Positions 17,657 to 27,512 of a stretch of DNA of 64,000 bases are shown here, piece by piece. The DNA lies in NCBI RefSeq assembly GCF_049896245.1, contig NZ_JAFCTX010000023.1, positions 14,159 through 78,158 on the forward strand. The letters are read 5' to 3'. The stretch is from Cypionkella sp049896245 (GTDB lineage Bacteria; Pseudomonadota; Alphaproteobacteria; Rhodobacterales; Rhodobacteraceae). The number at the start of each line of letters is the position of its first letter. Within the stretch, counting starts at the first letter, position 1. The notes under the pieces are model-generated. The model was not told the origin of the DNA. It saw nothing but the letters and a program-made list of their open reading frames with translations, and did not search any database. The position numbers were made by a program, and so were the translations under genes.

Positions 17657-17975
17657 ACGTTGAGTCGATCAAGTCTAAAGTCGTGTTGGTATGTTCTGCG
17701 CAACCAATCCGGCGCACCAGAATTGTTGGCGCAGTGTTAAATATGCTTGAACGCACAGCGCGGAGATAAACCACAACATATGGTGATAAAGCCGTCTACA
17801 ATTCAGGAAACGCACAAGTCATTCCCTGCTGGGAAGATTTCTTTGGCGCTCAAAAAAGACTTACGCGTAACGGTTGCAGATTTTCTTGGCTGGCGGGCAT
17901 CCCTCAAATACCAGCCTACATGTGTGCAAAGCCGATTTTCCCGCCGAAACAATCAAGACCACCAACGGGCCAAGC
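17657..17975. other. bchG-ppsR gap: no gene, contains repeat copy 2
   Basis: No coding sequence is supported between the bchG PpsR box and the ppsR stop. The only feature I recognise is repeat copy 2 at 17813-17836. No intrinsic terminator with a T run is evident after ppsR. Confidence 0.6.
17813..17836 (+). repeat. Dispersed 24-bp palindromic repeat, copy 2
   Basis: CACAAGTCA is followed by TTCCCTGCTGGGAA (17822-17835) and G. The two variable centre-flanking bases are T/T and not A/G as in copies 1 and 3, while the arms and the CACAAGTC flank are unchanged. Intergenic, downstream of ppsR. Confidence 0.6.
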
Positions 17976-19436
17976 CTATTCGTCGTCCTTGCTCAGCAGG
18001 CCGAACTTGCGCAACTTTACATACAGGGATTGCCGCGACAGCCCCAACATTTCGGCAGCGGCCACCCGGTTGTTACGGGTCAGGTCCACCGCCGTCTGGA
18101 TGCACATCTTTTCCACCACATCGGTGGTTTCGGTCACGATGTCTTTCAGGGTCGATGACCCCACCAGCTCCATCACCGACCGCATGCCATCATCGCCCGC
18201 GCTGAATCCGGGCTTGCGCAGCATCTCAGACCTGCTGGCATCACGCAGGATCAAGCCAAAGCCCGGCTTGGGGCGATCACTCAGGAACGCGGCCGAAATC
18301 TCGACCGCGACCTCACCTTTGAACTCGCTTAAGATCCGCGTCGCATACATCCGCAACTGCCGCGCGCGGCGGGTGTTATCCAAAAGCACCCGCAGATCAA
18401 CGCCGCCCCGCGCCAGAAAATCCGCCATCGAGCGGCCCCGGACGCTGGCCAGATGCGTGCTGTCGGTCAGCTTTAGAAACGCATCATTGGCCGAGGTGAT
18501 GATGCCGTCCTGATCCAGAAACACCATGCCATCCACGCCTTCGTGGAAAAGCCGCTCTAGGTTTTCGTTGGTTTCGGTGTTCGGCGTGTTGGCCAGTTCG
18601 GGCGCCTCAATCCGGCACAGCATCAGCCGCTCGCCCGCCGCGCGGAACAGTTTGGGGATCACCCGCACCTTGCGCTGCGAGCGTCGCGCGACCAATTCCA
18701 CCGGGCTTACCGCATCAGCCGAGGCGATGTTCGACAGGCTTTCCAGAAACTCACCGCGCCGACGCCCCTCAAATTCCTGCGCAATCGCGGCCCCGATCAA
18801 ATCCTGCCGCGAGCCGCCCAGCATCAGCGCCGCCGCCGCATTCAGATCAGAAATCCGGCCCGAATTCATCGCCACCAGCACAACCGCATCGCGCGTCGCT
18901 TCCATCAGCACACGGTAGCGGGTGTCCATCTCACGCTGAGTCTCGTAATCACGCTCCAGCGCAAACTGCGCCATCACCAGCTGCTGCTGCATCTCAGCCA
19001 CCGGACGCATATCGCGGCCCATCATCAGGATGGTCTTATCCTTGCCGATGTTGTGCATTGAATAGCGCACCGGAAATTCCCACAAAGTCTGGTCAATGTG
19101 GTTCAGCTCCACCGCCAAAGCACGTGACCCTTGCTTGGTGATCACCGCAAGCCGCTTTACCAGCTTTTCATAACTTTCATCGGTGACAATTTCTTCCACG
19201 GGCTTGCCAACCCAACTGTCCAGCCGCCCAAACGCCGGATGCCCCGGATTGACCATCACAGCGGCCACACGCGCATCACCCGAAATCAGCAAAGAAATAT
19301 CCGCAGCCGTTGATACGATCTCAGAGAGCATCTCTGGATCAATCAGCGGCATCGTCAGGCCAGTCAAAAAGTGTTTTGTATCAGTGTTCACAGCAGTTTC
19401 GCCATTTTTGCCGCCCACCCGTTCAATCGGGACCAC
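17976..19436 (-). CDS. ppsR: PpsR/CrtJ photosynthesis repressor
   Basis: PpsR represses bch, crt and related genes under aerobic conditions by binding TGT-N12-ACA. The frame is 486 aa: an N-terminal segment and PAS-like domains (about 30-150, 170-280, 290-400), then a Fis-type helix-turn-helix (NNRVAAAEMLGLSRQSLYVKLRKFGL). The two regulatory cysteines expected in the family are present (C274 and C445 in this numbering, matching about C251 and C424 of the Rhodobacter sphaeroides protein). The start is uncertain: GTG 19436 gives 486 aa, while GTG 19391 or ATG 19352 gives lengths nearer the usual 464. It follows aerR/ppaA by six bases in one operon. Confidence 0.95.
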   Translation of the reverse strand: MVPIERVGGKNGETAVNTDTKHFLTGLTMPLIDPEMLSEIVSTAADISLLISGDARVAAVMVNPGHPAFGRLDSWVGKPVEEIVTDESYEKLVKRLAVITKQGSRALAVELNHIDQTLWEFPVRYSMHNIGKDKTILMMGRDMRPVAEMQQQLVMAQFALERDYETQREMDTRYRVLMEATRDAVVLVAMNSGRISDLNAAAALMLGGSRQDLIGAAIAQEFEGRRRGEFLESLSNIASADAVSPVELVARRSQRKVRVIPKLFRAAGERLMLCRIEAPELANTPNTETNENLERLFHEGVDGMVFLDQDGIITSANDAFLKLTDSTHLASVRGRSMADFLARGGVDLRVLLDNTRRARQLRMYATRILSEFKGEVAVEISAAFLSDRPKPGFGLILRDASRSEMLRKPGFSAGDDGMRSVMELVGSSTLKDIVTETTDVVEKMCIQTAVDLTRNNRVAAAEMLGLSRQSLYVKLRKFGLLSKDDE

Positions 19437-19442
19437 GGTATG

Positions 19443-20234
19443 TTAAGCGCGCTTCAGCACGCAAAAGGCGTCGAACTTAAGGCCCATGACCTCCAGAGCT
19501 GCGCCGATGTCATTGGATGAAAAATCAGCCCCTGTGCATGAAGCCGGATCCTCCACTTTTGACATCACCGCGCCCCCGACGACGATAGGGGTAGGCTTGC
19601 CCATTATGGTCTTCAGAAATTGTACGGTCTTTGTGACAGATTCGAGTTTTTCTTTCGTCGCGACCGAGATCATCACCCCGTCGAAGTGCCGCGATGCCAT
19701 CAAACTGCGCAATTCGTTGAAGCTTGGCGCAATTCTGAGGCAAACTGAAACTCCATAGCGCCGCATCTGTCCGGTTGCCACCATCGGCCCCAAAGTGTGC
19801 TGTTCGCGGTCTGGCACGATCAACATCACCGTGCCATGTCCGGTATCGCCCGCCTGATCGGCAACCCAAGCCGTGCCAATCTCGCGCAGCAGGCTTTGCA
19901 TCCGCCCGACGCCTATCGTCACGTCGATCCAGGACATTTCGTCGTCGTGCCAAGCCTGACCCATCCGCCGCGCCGCAATCGGAATGTAGACATCCGCCAG
20001 CGCCGCAAGGCTGATCCGCGCCCGCTTCACTTCTGTCAGCAATTCCGCGAAGGCCGCCTTCGTGCCCGACAACGATGCGGTAATCAGCCCCGTAACCAAA
20101 GTCTCGCGCGGCTCGATCACAGACTTCGCGCTGCGATCTGCCAGCAGTGACACCACCTGAGAGGCAAAGAAACTGACACCGGACGTATCCCCAGCCAAGG
20201 CCCGCACCTGATTGAGAGGCTGAAACTCCTGCAT
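19443..20234 (-). CDS. ppaA: AerR/PpaA cobalamin-binding antirepressor
   Basis: AerR/PpaA-type proteins bind cobalamin and counteract PpsR/CrtJ. This 263-aa protein has a helical N-terminal half and a C-terminal B12-binding domain with the family signature EQHTLGPMVATGQMRR near residue 150. ATG 20234 has GCGGAGCCGAGCCC upstream; the frame extends ten codons further without support. It is the first gene of aerR-ppsR on the minus strand, so repressor and antirepressor are made together. A PpsR-type box lies about 100 bases upstream. A second cobalamin-binding relative is encoded at 62166. Confidence 0.92.
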   Translation of the reverse strand: MQEFQPLNQVRALAGDTSGVSFFASQVVSLLADRSAKSVIEPRETLVTGLITASLSGTKAAFAELLTEVKRARISLAALADVYIPIAARRMGQAWHDDEMSWIDVTIGVGRMQSLLREIGTAWVADQAGDTGHGTVMLIVPDREQHTLGPMVATGQMRRYGVSVCLRIAPSFNELRSLMASRHFDGVMISVATKEKLESVTKTVQFLKTIMGKPTPIVVGGAVMSKVEDPASCTGADFSSNDIGAALEVMGLKFDAFCVLKRA

Positions 20235-20335
20235 GGGCTCGGCTCCGCAAAGGGGCGCCCGCAAAACCGCAACCTGAATATGTCAGCACGATCGGGGTCA
20301 TCCTTGGCCTTAACTCTCCATTAGGTCCAACATAT

Positions 20336-20353
20336 TGTCAAAGAAAATTGACA
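20336..20353. promoter_or_regulatory. PpsR-type box, aerR side
   Basis: TGTCAAAGAAAATTGACA: TGT and ACA separated by 12 bases, with the fuller TGTCAA/TTGACA palindrome intact. It lies about 100 bases before aerR, suggesting autoregulation of the aerR-ppsR operon or an upstream operator of bchF. Confidence 0.8.
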
Positions 20354-20479
20354 CACTGAACATTAAGTATGCGGAGTGGATTTTACAAGTGCATGTTTCT
20401 AAATAATAATTGCTTTCTTTCTGTGCAGCAAAAGTTTGGGGTTTGGTGCGGAAACCACAGAATGTGTCAACCAAAGTAG

Positions 20480-20497
20480 TGTAAGTTTTAGTTGACA
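20480..20497. promoter_or_regulatory. bchF: PpsR-type box, bchF side
   Basis: TGTAAGTTTTAGTTGACA: TGT and ACA separated by 12 bases, 57 bases before the bchF ATG. An imperfect half site (TGTCAACC at 20465) precedes it. Confidence 0.75.
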
Positions 20498-20554
20498 CAT
20501 TCGGAATCGGGAGGCTAGGGTTGGCAAGCAGACACGTCGTTTGAAAGCCAAGCC

Positions 20555-21043
20555 ATGCCAGCGAATCGCCCGAACAAGCCTCTCCGCCAACCGCTCTATA
20601 CTGCGGCAGAGCGTGCGCGCCGCGATGCCACCAAATGGACGCTCGTGCAGGGTATTCTGGCCCCGGTGCAGTTTCTGGCTTTCGCGATCTCGCTGGTTCT
20701 GGTGCTGCGCTACATGTTGACGGGTGACGGCTACAGCGCGGCAACCATTTCCATTTTGGTAAAAACCACCCTGCTTTTCCTGATCATGGTCACGGGCGCT
20801 ATTTGGGAGAAGGTGGTGTTCGGGCAATACCTGCTTGCCCCTGCGTTCTTCTGGGAAGACGTGTTCAGCTTCGCCGTCATCGCGCTACATTCTGCTTATA
20901 TTATAGCGCTTTGGACCGGGGCGCTGTCGCCGATGGAGCAGATGGCGCTGGCGCTGACAGCGTACCTCACCTACGCAATCAACGCCGGGCAGTTCATTCG
21001 CAAGTTGCGCCTCGCACGGCTGGATCAGGCGGTGCGGGCATGA
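20555..21043 (+). CDS. bchF: 3-vinyl (bacterio)chlorophyllide hydratase
   Basis: BchF hydrates the C3 vinyl group of chlorophyllide a (162 aa, the usual size). It is a small membrane protein with four hydrophobic segments (about residues 36-55, 65-85, 97-117 and 122-142) and the conserved stretch IWEKVVFGQYLLAPAFFWEDVFS in parts. The ATG at 20555 has no strong ribosome site. First gene of bchFNBHLM-lhaA-puhABC; its TGA overlaps the bchN ATG. Confidence 0.96.
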   Translation: MPANRPNKPLRQPLYTAAERARRDATKWTLVQGILAPVQFLAFAISLVLVLRYMLTGDGYSAATISILVKTTLLFLIMVTGAIWEKVVFGQYLLAPAFFWEDVFSFAVIALHSAYIIALWTGALSPMEQMALALTAYLTYAINAGQFIRKLRLARLDQAVRA

Positions 21044-22332
21044 CCGGCACGCTTCCCGCCATCGGCTGCACCAATACCCCCGTGCTGAAAGAGCGTGGCC
21101 AGCGTGAAGTGTTCTGCGGGCTGACCGGGATCATCTGGTTGCACCGCAAAATGCAGGATGCGTTCTTTCTGGTGGTAGGCTCGCGCACCTGCGCGCACCT
21201 GTTGCAGTCGGCGGCGGGCGTGATGATTTTTGCCGAACCGCGCTTTGGCACCGCGATTCTGGAGGAGAAAGATCTGGCAGGTCTGGTCGATGCCCAGGCC
21301 GAGCTGGACCGTGAAGTTGCGCGGCTGTTGTCACGCCGCCCTGACATTCGGCAACTGTTTCTGGTCGGATCTTGCCCGTCGGAAGTGATCAAACTTGACC
21401 TGCATCGCGCGGCTGAACGGATGAGCGCCGCCCACGCGCCGCATGTGCGGGTGCTGAATTATTCAGGGTCAGGCATTGAGACCACCTTCACCCAAGGCGA
21501 GGATGCCTGCCTTGCCGCCATGGTGCCTGCGCTGGCGCACAGCGAGGCGCGCGCGTTGTTGATTGTCGGCGCGCTGCCCGATGTGGTCGAAGATCAGGCT
21601 TTGGCGCTGTTGGCCGCGATGGGCATCAGCAACGTGCGCTGCCTGCCCGCCCGGCGCAGCGCCGATGCGCCGCAGGTTGGTGAAAACACCGTGTTCGCGC
21701 TGGTGCAGCCGTTCTTGGGCGACACCCATGCAGCCCTGCTGCGCCGCGGTGCGCGCCATATTACAGCGCCCTTCCCGTTCGGCGCCGAAGGCACCACGTT
21801 GTGGCTGCAAGCCATCGCCACCGAGTTCGGCGTGCCGCAGGCCCTGTTTGATGCCGTCATCGCCGCCCCGCGCGCCCGTGCTGAAAAGGCCATCGCTGCT
21901 GCACGCAAAACCCTTGACGGCAAGTCGATTTTCTTCTTCCCCGACAGCCAGCTTGAAATCCCGCTCGCCCGCTTTCTGACCCGCGAATGTGGCATGACGG
22001 CGCTAGAGGTCGGCACGCCCTTCCTGCACCGCGATCTGCTGGCCCCGGAACTGGCGCTGCTGGCCGAAGGCCCGGTGATCTCGGAAGGTCAGGACGTGGA
22101 CAAACAACTGGCCCGCGCCCGCGCCGCCCGTGCCGATCTGACCGTCTGCGGTCTGGGCCTTGCCAACCCGCTGGAAGCCGAAGGCATGGCGACCAAATGG
22201 GCGATTGAGCTGGTGTTCACCCCGGTGCATTTCTACGAACAGGCGGGCGATCTGGCAGCACTTTTCGCGCGCCCGCTGCGCCGTCGTGCCCTGCTCGCAC
22301 CCTTGGCCCCCCGGATGGAGGCCGCCGAATGA
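21040..22332 (+). CDS. bchN: Dark-operative protochlorophyllide reductase, N subunit
   Basis: BchN pairs with BchB to reduce ring D of protochlorophyllide, receiving electrons from BchL (430 aa). Cysteines at 26, 51 and 112, counted from ATG 21040, fall exactly on the known ligands of the shared [4Fe-4S] cluster (FCGLTG, SRTCAH, GSCPSE). The start is fixed by the 4-base overlap with bchF and by the opening TGTLPAIGC; the frame stays open further upstream only as an overlap with bchF. The enzyme is oxygen-sensitive and nitrogenase-like. Confidence 0.98.
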   Translation: MTGTLPAIGCTNTPVLKERGQREVFCGLTGIIWLHRKMQDAFFLVVGSRTCAHLLQSAAGVMIFAEPRFGTAILEEKDLAGLVDAQAELDREVARLLSRRPDIRQLFLVGSCPSEVIKLDLHRAAERMSAAHAPHVRVLNYSGSGIETTFTQGEDACLAAMVPALAHSEARALLIVGALPDVVEDQALALLAAMGISNVRCLPARRSADAPQVGENTVFALVQPFLGDTHAALLRRGARHITAPFPFGAEGTTLWLQAIATEFGVPQALFDAVIAAPRARAEKAIAAARKTLDGKSIFFFPDSQLEIPLARFLTRECGMTALEVGTPFLHRDLLAPELALLAEGPVISEGQDVDKQLARARAARADLTVCGLGLANPLEAEGMATKWAIELVFTPVHFYEQAGDLAALFARPLRRRALLAPLAPRMEAAE

Positions 22333-23918
22333 AGCTGACGTTGTGGACATATGAAGGCCCGCCGCATGTTGGCGCGATGCGTGTCGCCACCGGCATGAAG
22401 GGGTTGCACTACGTTCTGCACGCCCCGCAAGGCGACACCTACGCCGACCTGTTGTTCACCATGATTGAGCGCCGCGACCACCGCCCGCCGGTCACCTACA
22501 CCACGTTTCAGGCCCGCGATCTGGGCGGCGACACCGCCACCTTGTTCAAGACCGCCTGTCAGGATGCGGTCGCGCGTTTTCAGCCAGAAGCCCTGATTGT
22601 CGGCGCGTCTTGCACCGCAGAACTCATTCAGGATGACCCGGCGGGTTTGGCTGAAAGCATGGATCTGGGCATCCCGGTGATCCCGCTCGATCTGCCCAGC
22701 TATCAGCGCAAAGAAGGCTTCGGCACCGATGAGACGTTCTTGCAGATCACCCGTCATCTGGCAAAGCCCGTCGCCCGCACAGCGCAGATCACCGCCAACC
22801 TGATAGGCCCCACGGCACTTGGGTTCCGGCATCGCGATGACATCGTAGAAGTCACCCGCCTGCTGGCTGACATGGGCATCTCCGTCAACGTCTGCGCCCC
22901 GATGGGCGCGCGCCCGTCTGATATCGCTCGCCTTGGCGCTGCACATTTCAACGTGCTGATGTATCCCGAACACGCCGAATCCGCCGCCCGCTGGTTGGAG
23001 ACGAATTTCAAGCAACCCTACACCAAATCCGTGCCGATCGGCGTTGGCGCTACCCATGATTTTCTCGCCGAAATCGCACAGATCACCGGCCTGCCGCTGA
23101 AATCCGACACCTCGCGCCTGCGCCTGCCATGGTGGACCCGCTCCGTCGATTCCACCTACCTCACCGGCAAACGCGTGTTCATCTTCGGCGACGGCACCCA
23201 TGTCGCCGCCGCCGCCCGCATCGCCCGCGATGAAATGGGGTTCGAGGTCGCTGGCCTTGGCTGCTTTAACCGCGAAATGGCCCGCCCCATCCGCGCTTTG
23301 GCCAAAGAATACGGCGTCGAGGCGCTGATCACCGATGATTACCTTGAGGTCGAAGCCACCATCGCCGCCCTGCACCCCGAGATGATCCTTGGCACCCAGA
23401 TGGAGCGTCACATCGGCAAGCGCCTCGGTATCCCTTGCGCTGTGATCTCGGCCCCGGTGCATGTGCAGGATTTCCCCGCCCGCTACTCGCCGCAGATGGG
23501 CTGGGAAGGCGCGAATGTGATCTTTGACACTTGGGTGCATCCCTTGGTGATGGGTCTGGAAGAACACCTGCTGCACATGTTCCGCGATGATTTCGAATTC
23601 CACGACGAGGCAGGCGCGTCGCACCATGGCGGCCAACACATCGCCCGGCCGGTCAGCGCTGAAGCCGCCGCTGCGGCCGCGATTGACGCGGGCTCGATGC
23701 CCGCCGAGATCGCCGCTGTTGTTGAACAAACCCAACACGAAACCGCGTCTGACTCCAATGTCATCTGGCTGTCGGACGCCGAAAACGAACTGCGCAAGAT
23801 CCCCTTCTTCGTGCGCGGCAAGGCGCGCCGCAATACCGAAAAGTTTGCCCAAGGCAAGGGACTGACAAGGATCAGTGTCGAAACCCTCTACGAGGCAAAA
23901 GCCCATTATGCGCGCTGA
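22329..23918 (+). CDS. bchB: Dark-operative protochlorophyllide reductase, B subunit
   Basis: BchB forms the catalytic heterotetramer with BchN (529 aa). Asp36, the unusual fourth ligand of the iron-sulfur cluster known from the family, is present in HAPQGDTYAD. Conserved GASCTAELIQDDP and the C-terminal light-independent reductase domain (SDAENELRKIPFFVRGKARRN in parts) are seen. ATG overlaps the bchN stop (22329-22332), and the gene overlaps bchH by 11 bases. Confidence 0.98.
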   Translation: MKLTLWTYEGPPHVGAMRVATGMKGLHYVLHAPQGDTYADLLFTMIERRDHRPPVTYTTFQARDLGGDTATLFKTACQDAVARFQPEALIVGASCTAELIQDDPAGLAESMDLGIPVIPLDLPSYQRKEGFGTDETFLQITRHLAKPVARTAQITANLIGPTALGFRHRDDIVEVTRLLADMGISVNVCAPMGARPSDIARLGAAHFNVLMYPEHAESAARWLETNFKQPYTKSVPIGVGATHDFLAEIAQITGLPLKSDTSRLRLPWWTRSVDSTYLTGKRVFIFGDGTHVAAAARIARDEMGFEVAGLGCFNREMARPIRALAKEYGVEALITDDYLEVEATIAALHPEMILGTQMERHIGKRLGIPCAVISAPVHVQDFPARYSPQMGWEGANVIFDTWVHPLVMGLEEHLLHMFRDDFEFHDEAGASHHGGQHIARPVSAEAAAAAAIDAGSMPAEIAAVVEQTQHETASDSNVIWLSDAENELRKIPFFVRGKARRNTEKFAQGKGLTRISVETLYEAKAHYAR

Positions 23919-26900
23919 CACCCCCCTGACTGGCACTTTGGTTGCTGGCAAAAAGTCCAGCTACAACATCGTCGTGGTCACGCTGGATCAACACGCCGCA
24001 GGCCCCGCCGCGCGTGTCGCACCCCGGCTGGCGCAAGACTTCCCCGGCCTGACCATCACCATCCACGCCGCCGCCGAATGGGCTGAAAACCCCGCCGCCC
24101 TGCTGCGCTGCAAGGCTGATCTGCAAACCGCTGACATCATCATCGCCAACCTGATCTTCATCGAAGAACATATCAACGCCATCCTGCCCGCGCTGACCGA
24201 GGCCCGCGCCCGCGTCGATGCCTTCATCGGCGTCATTGCCGATGCCCAAATCGTCAAGCTGACCAAAATGGGCGATCTGGATATGTCCAAACCCGCATCG
24301 GCGGCGATGGCTTTGCTGAAAAAGCTGAAACCCTCCGCCAAAACCAGCGCGAACAGCGGCGAAAAGCAAATGTCGATGCTGCGCCGCATCCCAAAAATCC
24401 TGCGCTGGATTCCGGGAAAAGCGCAGGACATGCGCGCGTGGTTTTTGTCGATGCAATACTGGCTGGGTGGCTCTGACGACAATATCGAACAGATGGTGCG
24501 CTTTCTGATTGGCCGCTATTCCACCCACAAAGACTGGCGCGGTGCGGCAAGCAAAGCTCCGGTCGATTACCCCGACGTGGGCCTCTACCACCCCGCCCTC
24601 GCCGCGCGCATCACCACCAACCTTACTGACCTGCCGCGCCCTGCAAACGCCACCGCCACCGTCGGCCTTTTGATGCTGCGCTCTTATGTGCTAGCCTCCG
24701 ATACCGCCCATTACGATGCCGTGATCGCTGCCTTTGAAGCCAAGGGCATCGCCTGCATCCCGGCCTTTGCCGGGGGCCTCGATGGCCGCCCCGCGATCAA
24801 CGCCTACTTCAAGGGCATCGACGCGATGGTATCGCTGACCGGGTTCTCCCTCGTCGGTGGCCCCGCTTACAACGACAGCCCCGCCGCCGTGGCCGCTCTG
24901 ACCGCACTGGATGTGCCCTATATTGCAGCCCACCCGCTGGAGTTTCAAACCCTTGGCCAATGGGCACAAGCAGGCCAAGGTCTTGGCCCGATTGAAACCA
25001 CCATGCTGATCGCGCTGCCCGAGATTGACGGTGCCACCAACCCAACTGTGTTCGCGGGGCGTCATGGCCTTGATGGCTGCCAAGGCTGTCATCACATGTG
25101 CAAGGGCCAAGAAGACAGCCGCGCGATGTCTGCCTGCCCCGAGCGTATCACCTCGCTGGCAGAAAAAACCCTGCGGCTTGCCAAGTTGCATCAGGCCAAA
25201 AACGCCGACAAGAAGGTTGGTATCGTGCTGTTCGGCTTCCCGCCGAACGCGGGCGCCGCTGGCACCGCCGCTTATCTGTCGGTGTTTGAAAGCCTGTACA
25301 ACACACTGATCGCGATGAAGGCCGACGGCTATACGCTGGACGTGCCCGCCACAGTCGATGACCTGCGCGAAGCGGTCCTTGGCGGCAATGCCGCGCATTA
25401 CGGTCAGCCCGCCAATGTCGCAGCCTTTGTTGATGCCGACAGCATCGTGCGCAACACCACCCATCTGGCCGAGGTTGAATCCGTCTGGGGCGCTGCCCCC
25501 GGTCGTGTGCAATCCGATGGCCGCCGGGTGTTCGTGCTGGGCCATCAGTTCGGCAATATCTTTGTCGGTTTGCAGCCCACTTTTGGGTATGAAGGCGACC
25601 CGATGCGCTTGTTGTTTGAGCGCGGCTTTGCCCCCACCCATGCCTTTGTGCAGTTCTACCTGTGGCTGCGCAACACCTACCAAGCCGATGCCTTGCTGCA
25701 TTTCGGGATGCACGGCGCTTTGGAATTCATGCCCGGCAAACAGGCTGGCCTTGGCGGCAAAGATTGGCCGGATCGCCTGATTGGCGAGGTGCCCAATATC
25801 TACCTTTATGCCGCCAACAACCCGTCCGAAGCCACCCTCGCCAAGCGCCGCAGCAATGCCGTGACCATCACGCACCTTACACCGCCGCTTGCACAGGCTG
25901 GGCTTTACAAGGGCTTGGTCGATCTGAAAGACAGCCTGACCCGCTGGCGCGCGCTTGTCCCCATGGCACCCGAGCGTGCGGATCTTGAGACGCTGATCGC
26001 CGAACAAGCCGCGCTTGTCGATCTGTCCGGCGCACCCGGTGCCCTGTGGCTGAAACTGCTGGAAGCCGAAGCCGCGCTGATCCCGGATGGCCTGCATGTA
26101 CTGGGTCGCCCGATGACCGCCATCGCGCGGGCTGAATATCTGAACCTGCTGCCGCCGATGGATGCCACCGAGCGCGCCCGTATTGACCTGCAACTGCAAC
26201 AGGACACCGAAATCCCCGGCATCCTGCGCGCGCTGTCGGCTCGCTTCATCGCCCCGGTTCCGGGCGGCGATCTGATCCGCTCGCCCCAAATCCTGCCCAC
26301 GGGCCGCAACATCCACGCCTTTGATCCGTTCCGTATGCCCACCGAGTTCGCCCTGCGCGATGGTGCCGCCCAAGCCGACCGCCTGCTGGCCGCCCACCCC
26401 ACCTTGCCGCGCTCGATAGCACTAGTGCTGTGGGGCAGCGACAATATCAAATCCGATGGTGGCCCGGTCGGCCAAGCCTTGGCGCTGATCGGCGCGCGCC
26501 CCAGGTTTGACAGCTATGGCCGCTTGTGTGGGGCCGATCTGGTGCCGCTGGCGCAGCTTGGCCGCCCGCGTATCGACGTGCTGATGACGCTTTCCGGCAT
26601 CTTCCGCGATCTGCTGCCGTTGCAAACCAAGATGCTCGCCGAAGCCGCCTACAAGGCCGCCACCGCAGATGAGCCTTTGGCACAAAACTTCATCCGCGCC
26701 CACACCCTCGCTTATGCCGAGCAGATGGGCGTCGATATGGAAACCGCCAGCCTGCGGGTGTTCTCCAATGCCGAAGGCGCTTATGGCTCCAACGTCAACC
26801 AACTGGTCGACAGCTCGGCTTTCGGCCAGGAAGATGAGTTGGCCGACGCTTACGAGGCCCGCAAAAGCTTCGCCTATGGCCGCGATGGCAAAGCGGTGAA

Positions 26901-27474
26901 AAACGCCGCCATGCTGCAAAAGGCGCTGAAAAACGTCGAATTGGCCTATCAAAACCTTGAATCCGTCGAACTCGGCGTTACAAGCGTCGATCACTATTTC
27001 GACACCCTCGGCGGTATCGCCCGCGCGGTGAAACGCCAGCGCGGCACCGATACGCCCGTCTATATCAGCGACCAGACCCGTGGCACCGGCAAAATCCGCA
27101 CCCTACGCGACCAGATCGCCTTGGAGAGCCGCTCGCGCACGCTGAACCCAAAATTCTACGAAGGCTTGCTGAAGCACGGCGCCGAAGGTGTCCGCCAGAT
27201 TGAGGCGCATGTCACCAACACCATGGGCTGGTCGGCCACCGCCGAAGCGGTCGATCCTTGGGTCTATCAGCGCCTGTCGGAAACCTTCGTGCTGGATGAA
27301 GCGATGCGCAAACGCATGGCGGCGCTGAACCCGGTGGCCTCGGCCCGGATGGCCAACCGCCTGATTGAGGCCTCCGAGCGCAGCTATTGGACACCCGACG
27401 CCGCGACTTTGGCCGCCCTGCAAGGCGCTGCCGATGAACTTGAAGACCGACTTGAAGGGATTGCAGCCGAATGA
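23908..27474 (+). CDS. bchH: Magnesium chelatase large subunit
   Basis: BchH binds protoporphyrin IX and, with BchI and BchD, inserts magnesium (1188 aa). It has the CobN/BchH fold: HQFGNIFVGLQPTFGYEGDP near residue 555, HFGMHGALEFMPGKQ near 610, and GSYGSNVN-like AEGAYGSNVNQLVDSS near 955. ATG 23908 lies within the end of bchB (11-base overlap); ten extra in-frame codons upstream are unlikely. Its TGA overlaps the ATG of a 13-codon frame leading to bchL. BchI and BchD are encoded at 55.6-58.3 kb. Confidence 0.98.
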   Translation: MRADTPLTGTLVAGKKSSYNIVVVTLDQHAAGPAARVAPRLAQDFPGLTITIHAAAEWAENPAALLRCKADLQTADIIIANLIFIEEHINAILPALTEARARVDAFIGVIADAQIVKLTKMGDLDMSKPASAAMALLKKLKPSAKTSANSGEKQMSMLRRIPKILRWIPGKAQDMRAWFLSMQYWLGGSDDNIEQMVRFLIGRYSTHKDWRGAASKAPVDYPDVGLYHPALAARITTNLTDLPRPANATATVGLLMLRSYVLASDTAHYDAVIAAFEAKGIACIPAFAGGLDGRPAINAYFKGIDAMVSLTGFSLVGGPAYNDSPAAVAALTALDVPYIAAHPLEFQTLGQWAQAGQGLGPIETTMLIALPEIDGATNPTVFAGRHGLDGCQGCHHMCKGQEDSRAMSACPERITSLAEKTLRLAKLHQAKNADKKVGIVLFGFPPNAGAAGTAAYLSVFESLYNTLIAMKADGYTLDVPATVDDLREAVLGGNAAHYGQPANVAAFVDADSIVRNTTHLAEVESVWGAAPGRVQSDGRRVFVLGHQFGNIFVGLQPTFGYEGDPMRLLFERGFAPTHAFVQFYLWLRNTYQADALLHFGMHGALEFMPGKQAGLGGKDWPDRLIGEVPNIYLYAANNPSEATLAKRRSNAVTITHLTPPLAQAGLYKGLVDLKDSLTRWRALVPMAPERADLETLIAEQAALVDLSGAPGALWLKLLEAEAALIPDGLHVLGRPMTAIARAEYLNLLPPMDATERARIDLQLQQDTEIPGILRALSARFIAPVPGGDLIRSPQILPTGRNIHAFDPFRMPTEFALRDGAAQADRLLAAHPTLPRSIALVLWGSDNIKSDGGPVGQALALIGARPRFDSYGRLCGADLVPLAQLGRPRIDVLMTLSGIFRDLLPLQTKMLAEAAYKAATADEPLAQNFIRAHTLAYAEQMGVDMETASLRVFSNAEGAYGSNVNQLVDSSAFGQEDELADAYEARKSFAYGRDGKAVKNAAMLQKALKNVELAYQNLESVELGVTSVDHYFDTLGGIARAVKRQRGTDTPVYISDQTRGTGKIRTLRDQIALESRSRTLNPKFYEGLLKHGAEGVRQIEAHVTNTMGWSATAEAVDPWVYQRLSETFVLDEAMRKRMAALNPVASARMANRLIEASERSYWTPDAATLAALQGAADELEDRLEGIAAE

Positions 27475-27512
27475 CCGCGATCCATCCTTCCACAGAAAGA
27501 ATCCGCCCATGA
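27471..27512 (+). other. Bridging mini-ORF between bchH and bchL
   Basis: A 13-codon frame (MTAIHPSTERIRP) starts in an ATGA overlap with the bchH stop and ends in an ATGA overlap with the bchL start. bchL itself has only a weak AGAAAGA ribosome site. It may relay ribosomes; translation is unproven. Confidence 0.4.

Larger units (their letters stand above)
20235..20554. promoter_or_regulatory. Divergent aerR-bchF control region
   Basis: This AT-rich gap of 320 bases separates the minus-strand aerR-ppsR operon from the plus-strand bchF operon. It holds two PpsR-type boxes, one nearer each gene. No small gene is supported in it. Confidence 0.7.

Noticed and set aside
24691..26397. Long minus-strand open frame (568 codons) opposite bchH
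   Set aside because: It is the antisense of a strongly conserved gene with biased third positions; it has no family similarity and no ribosome site.
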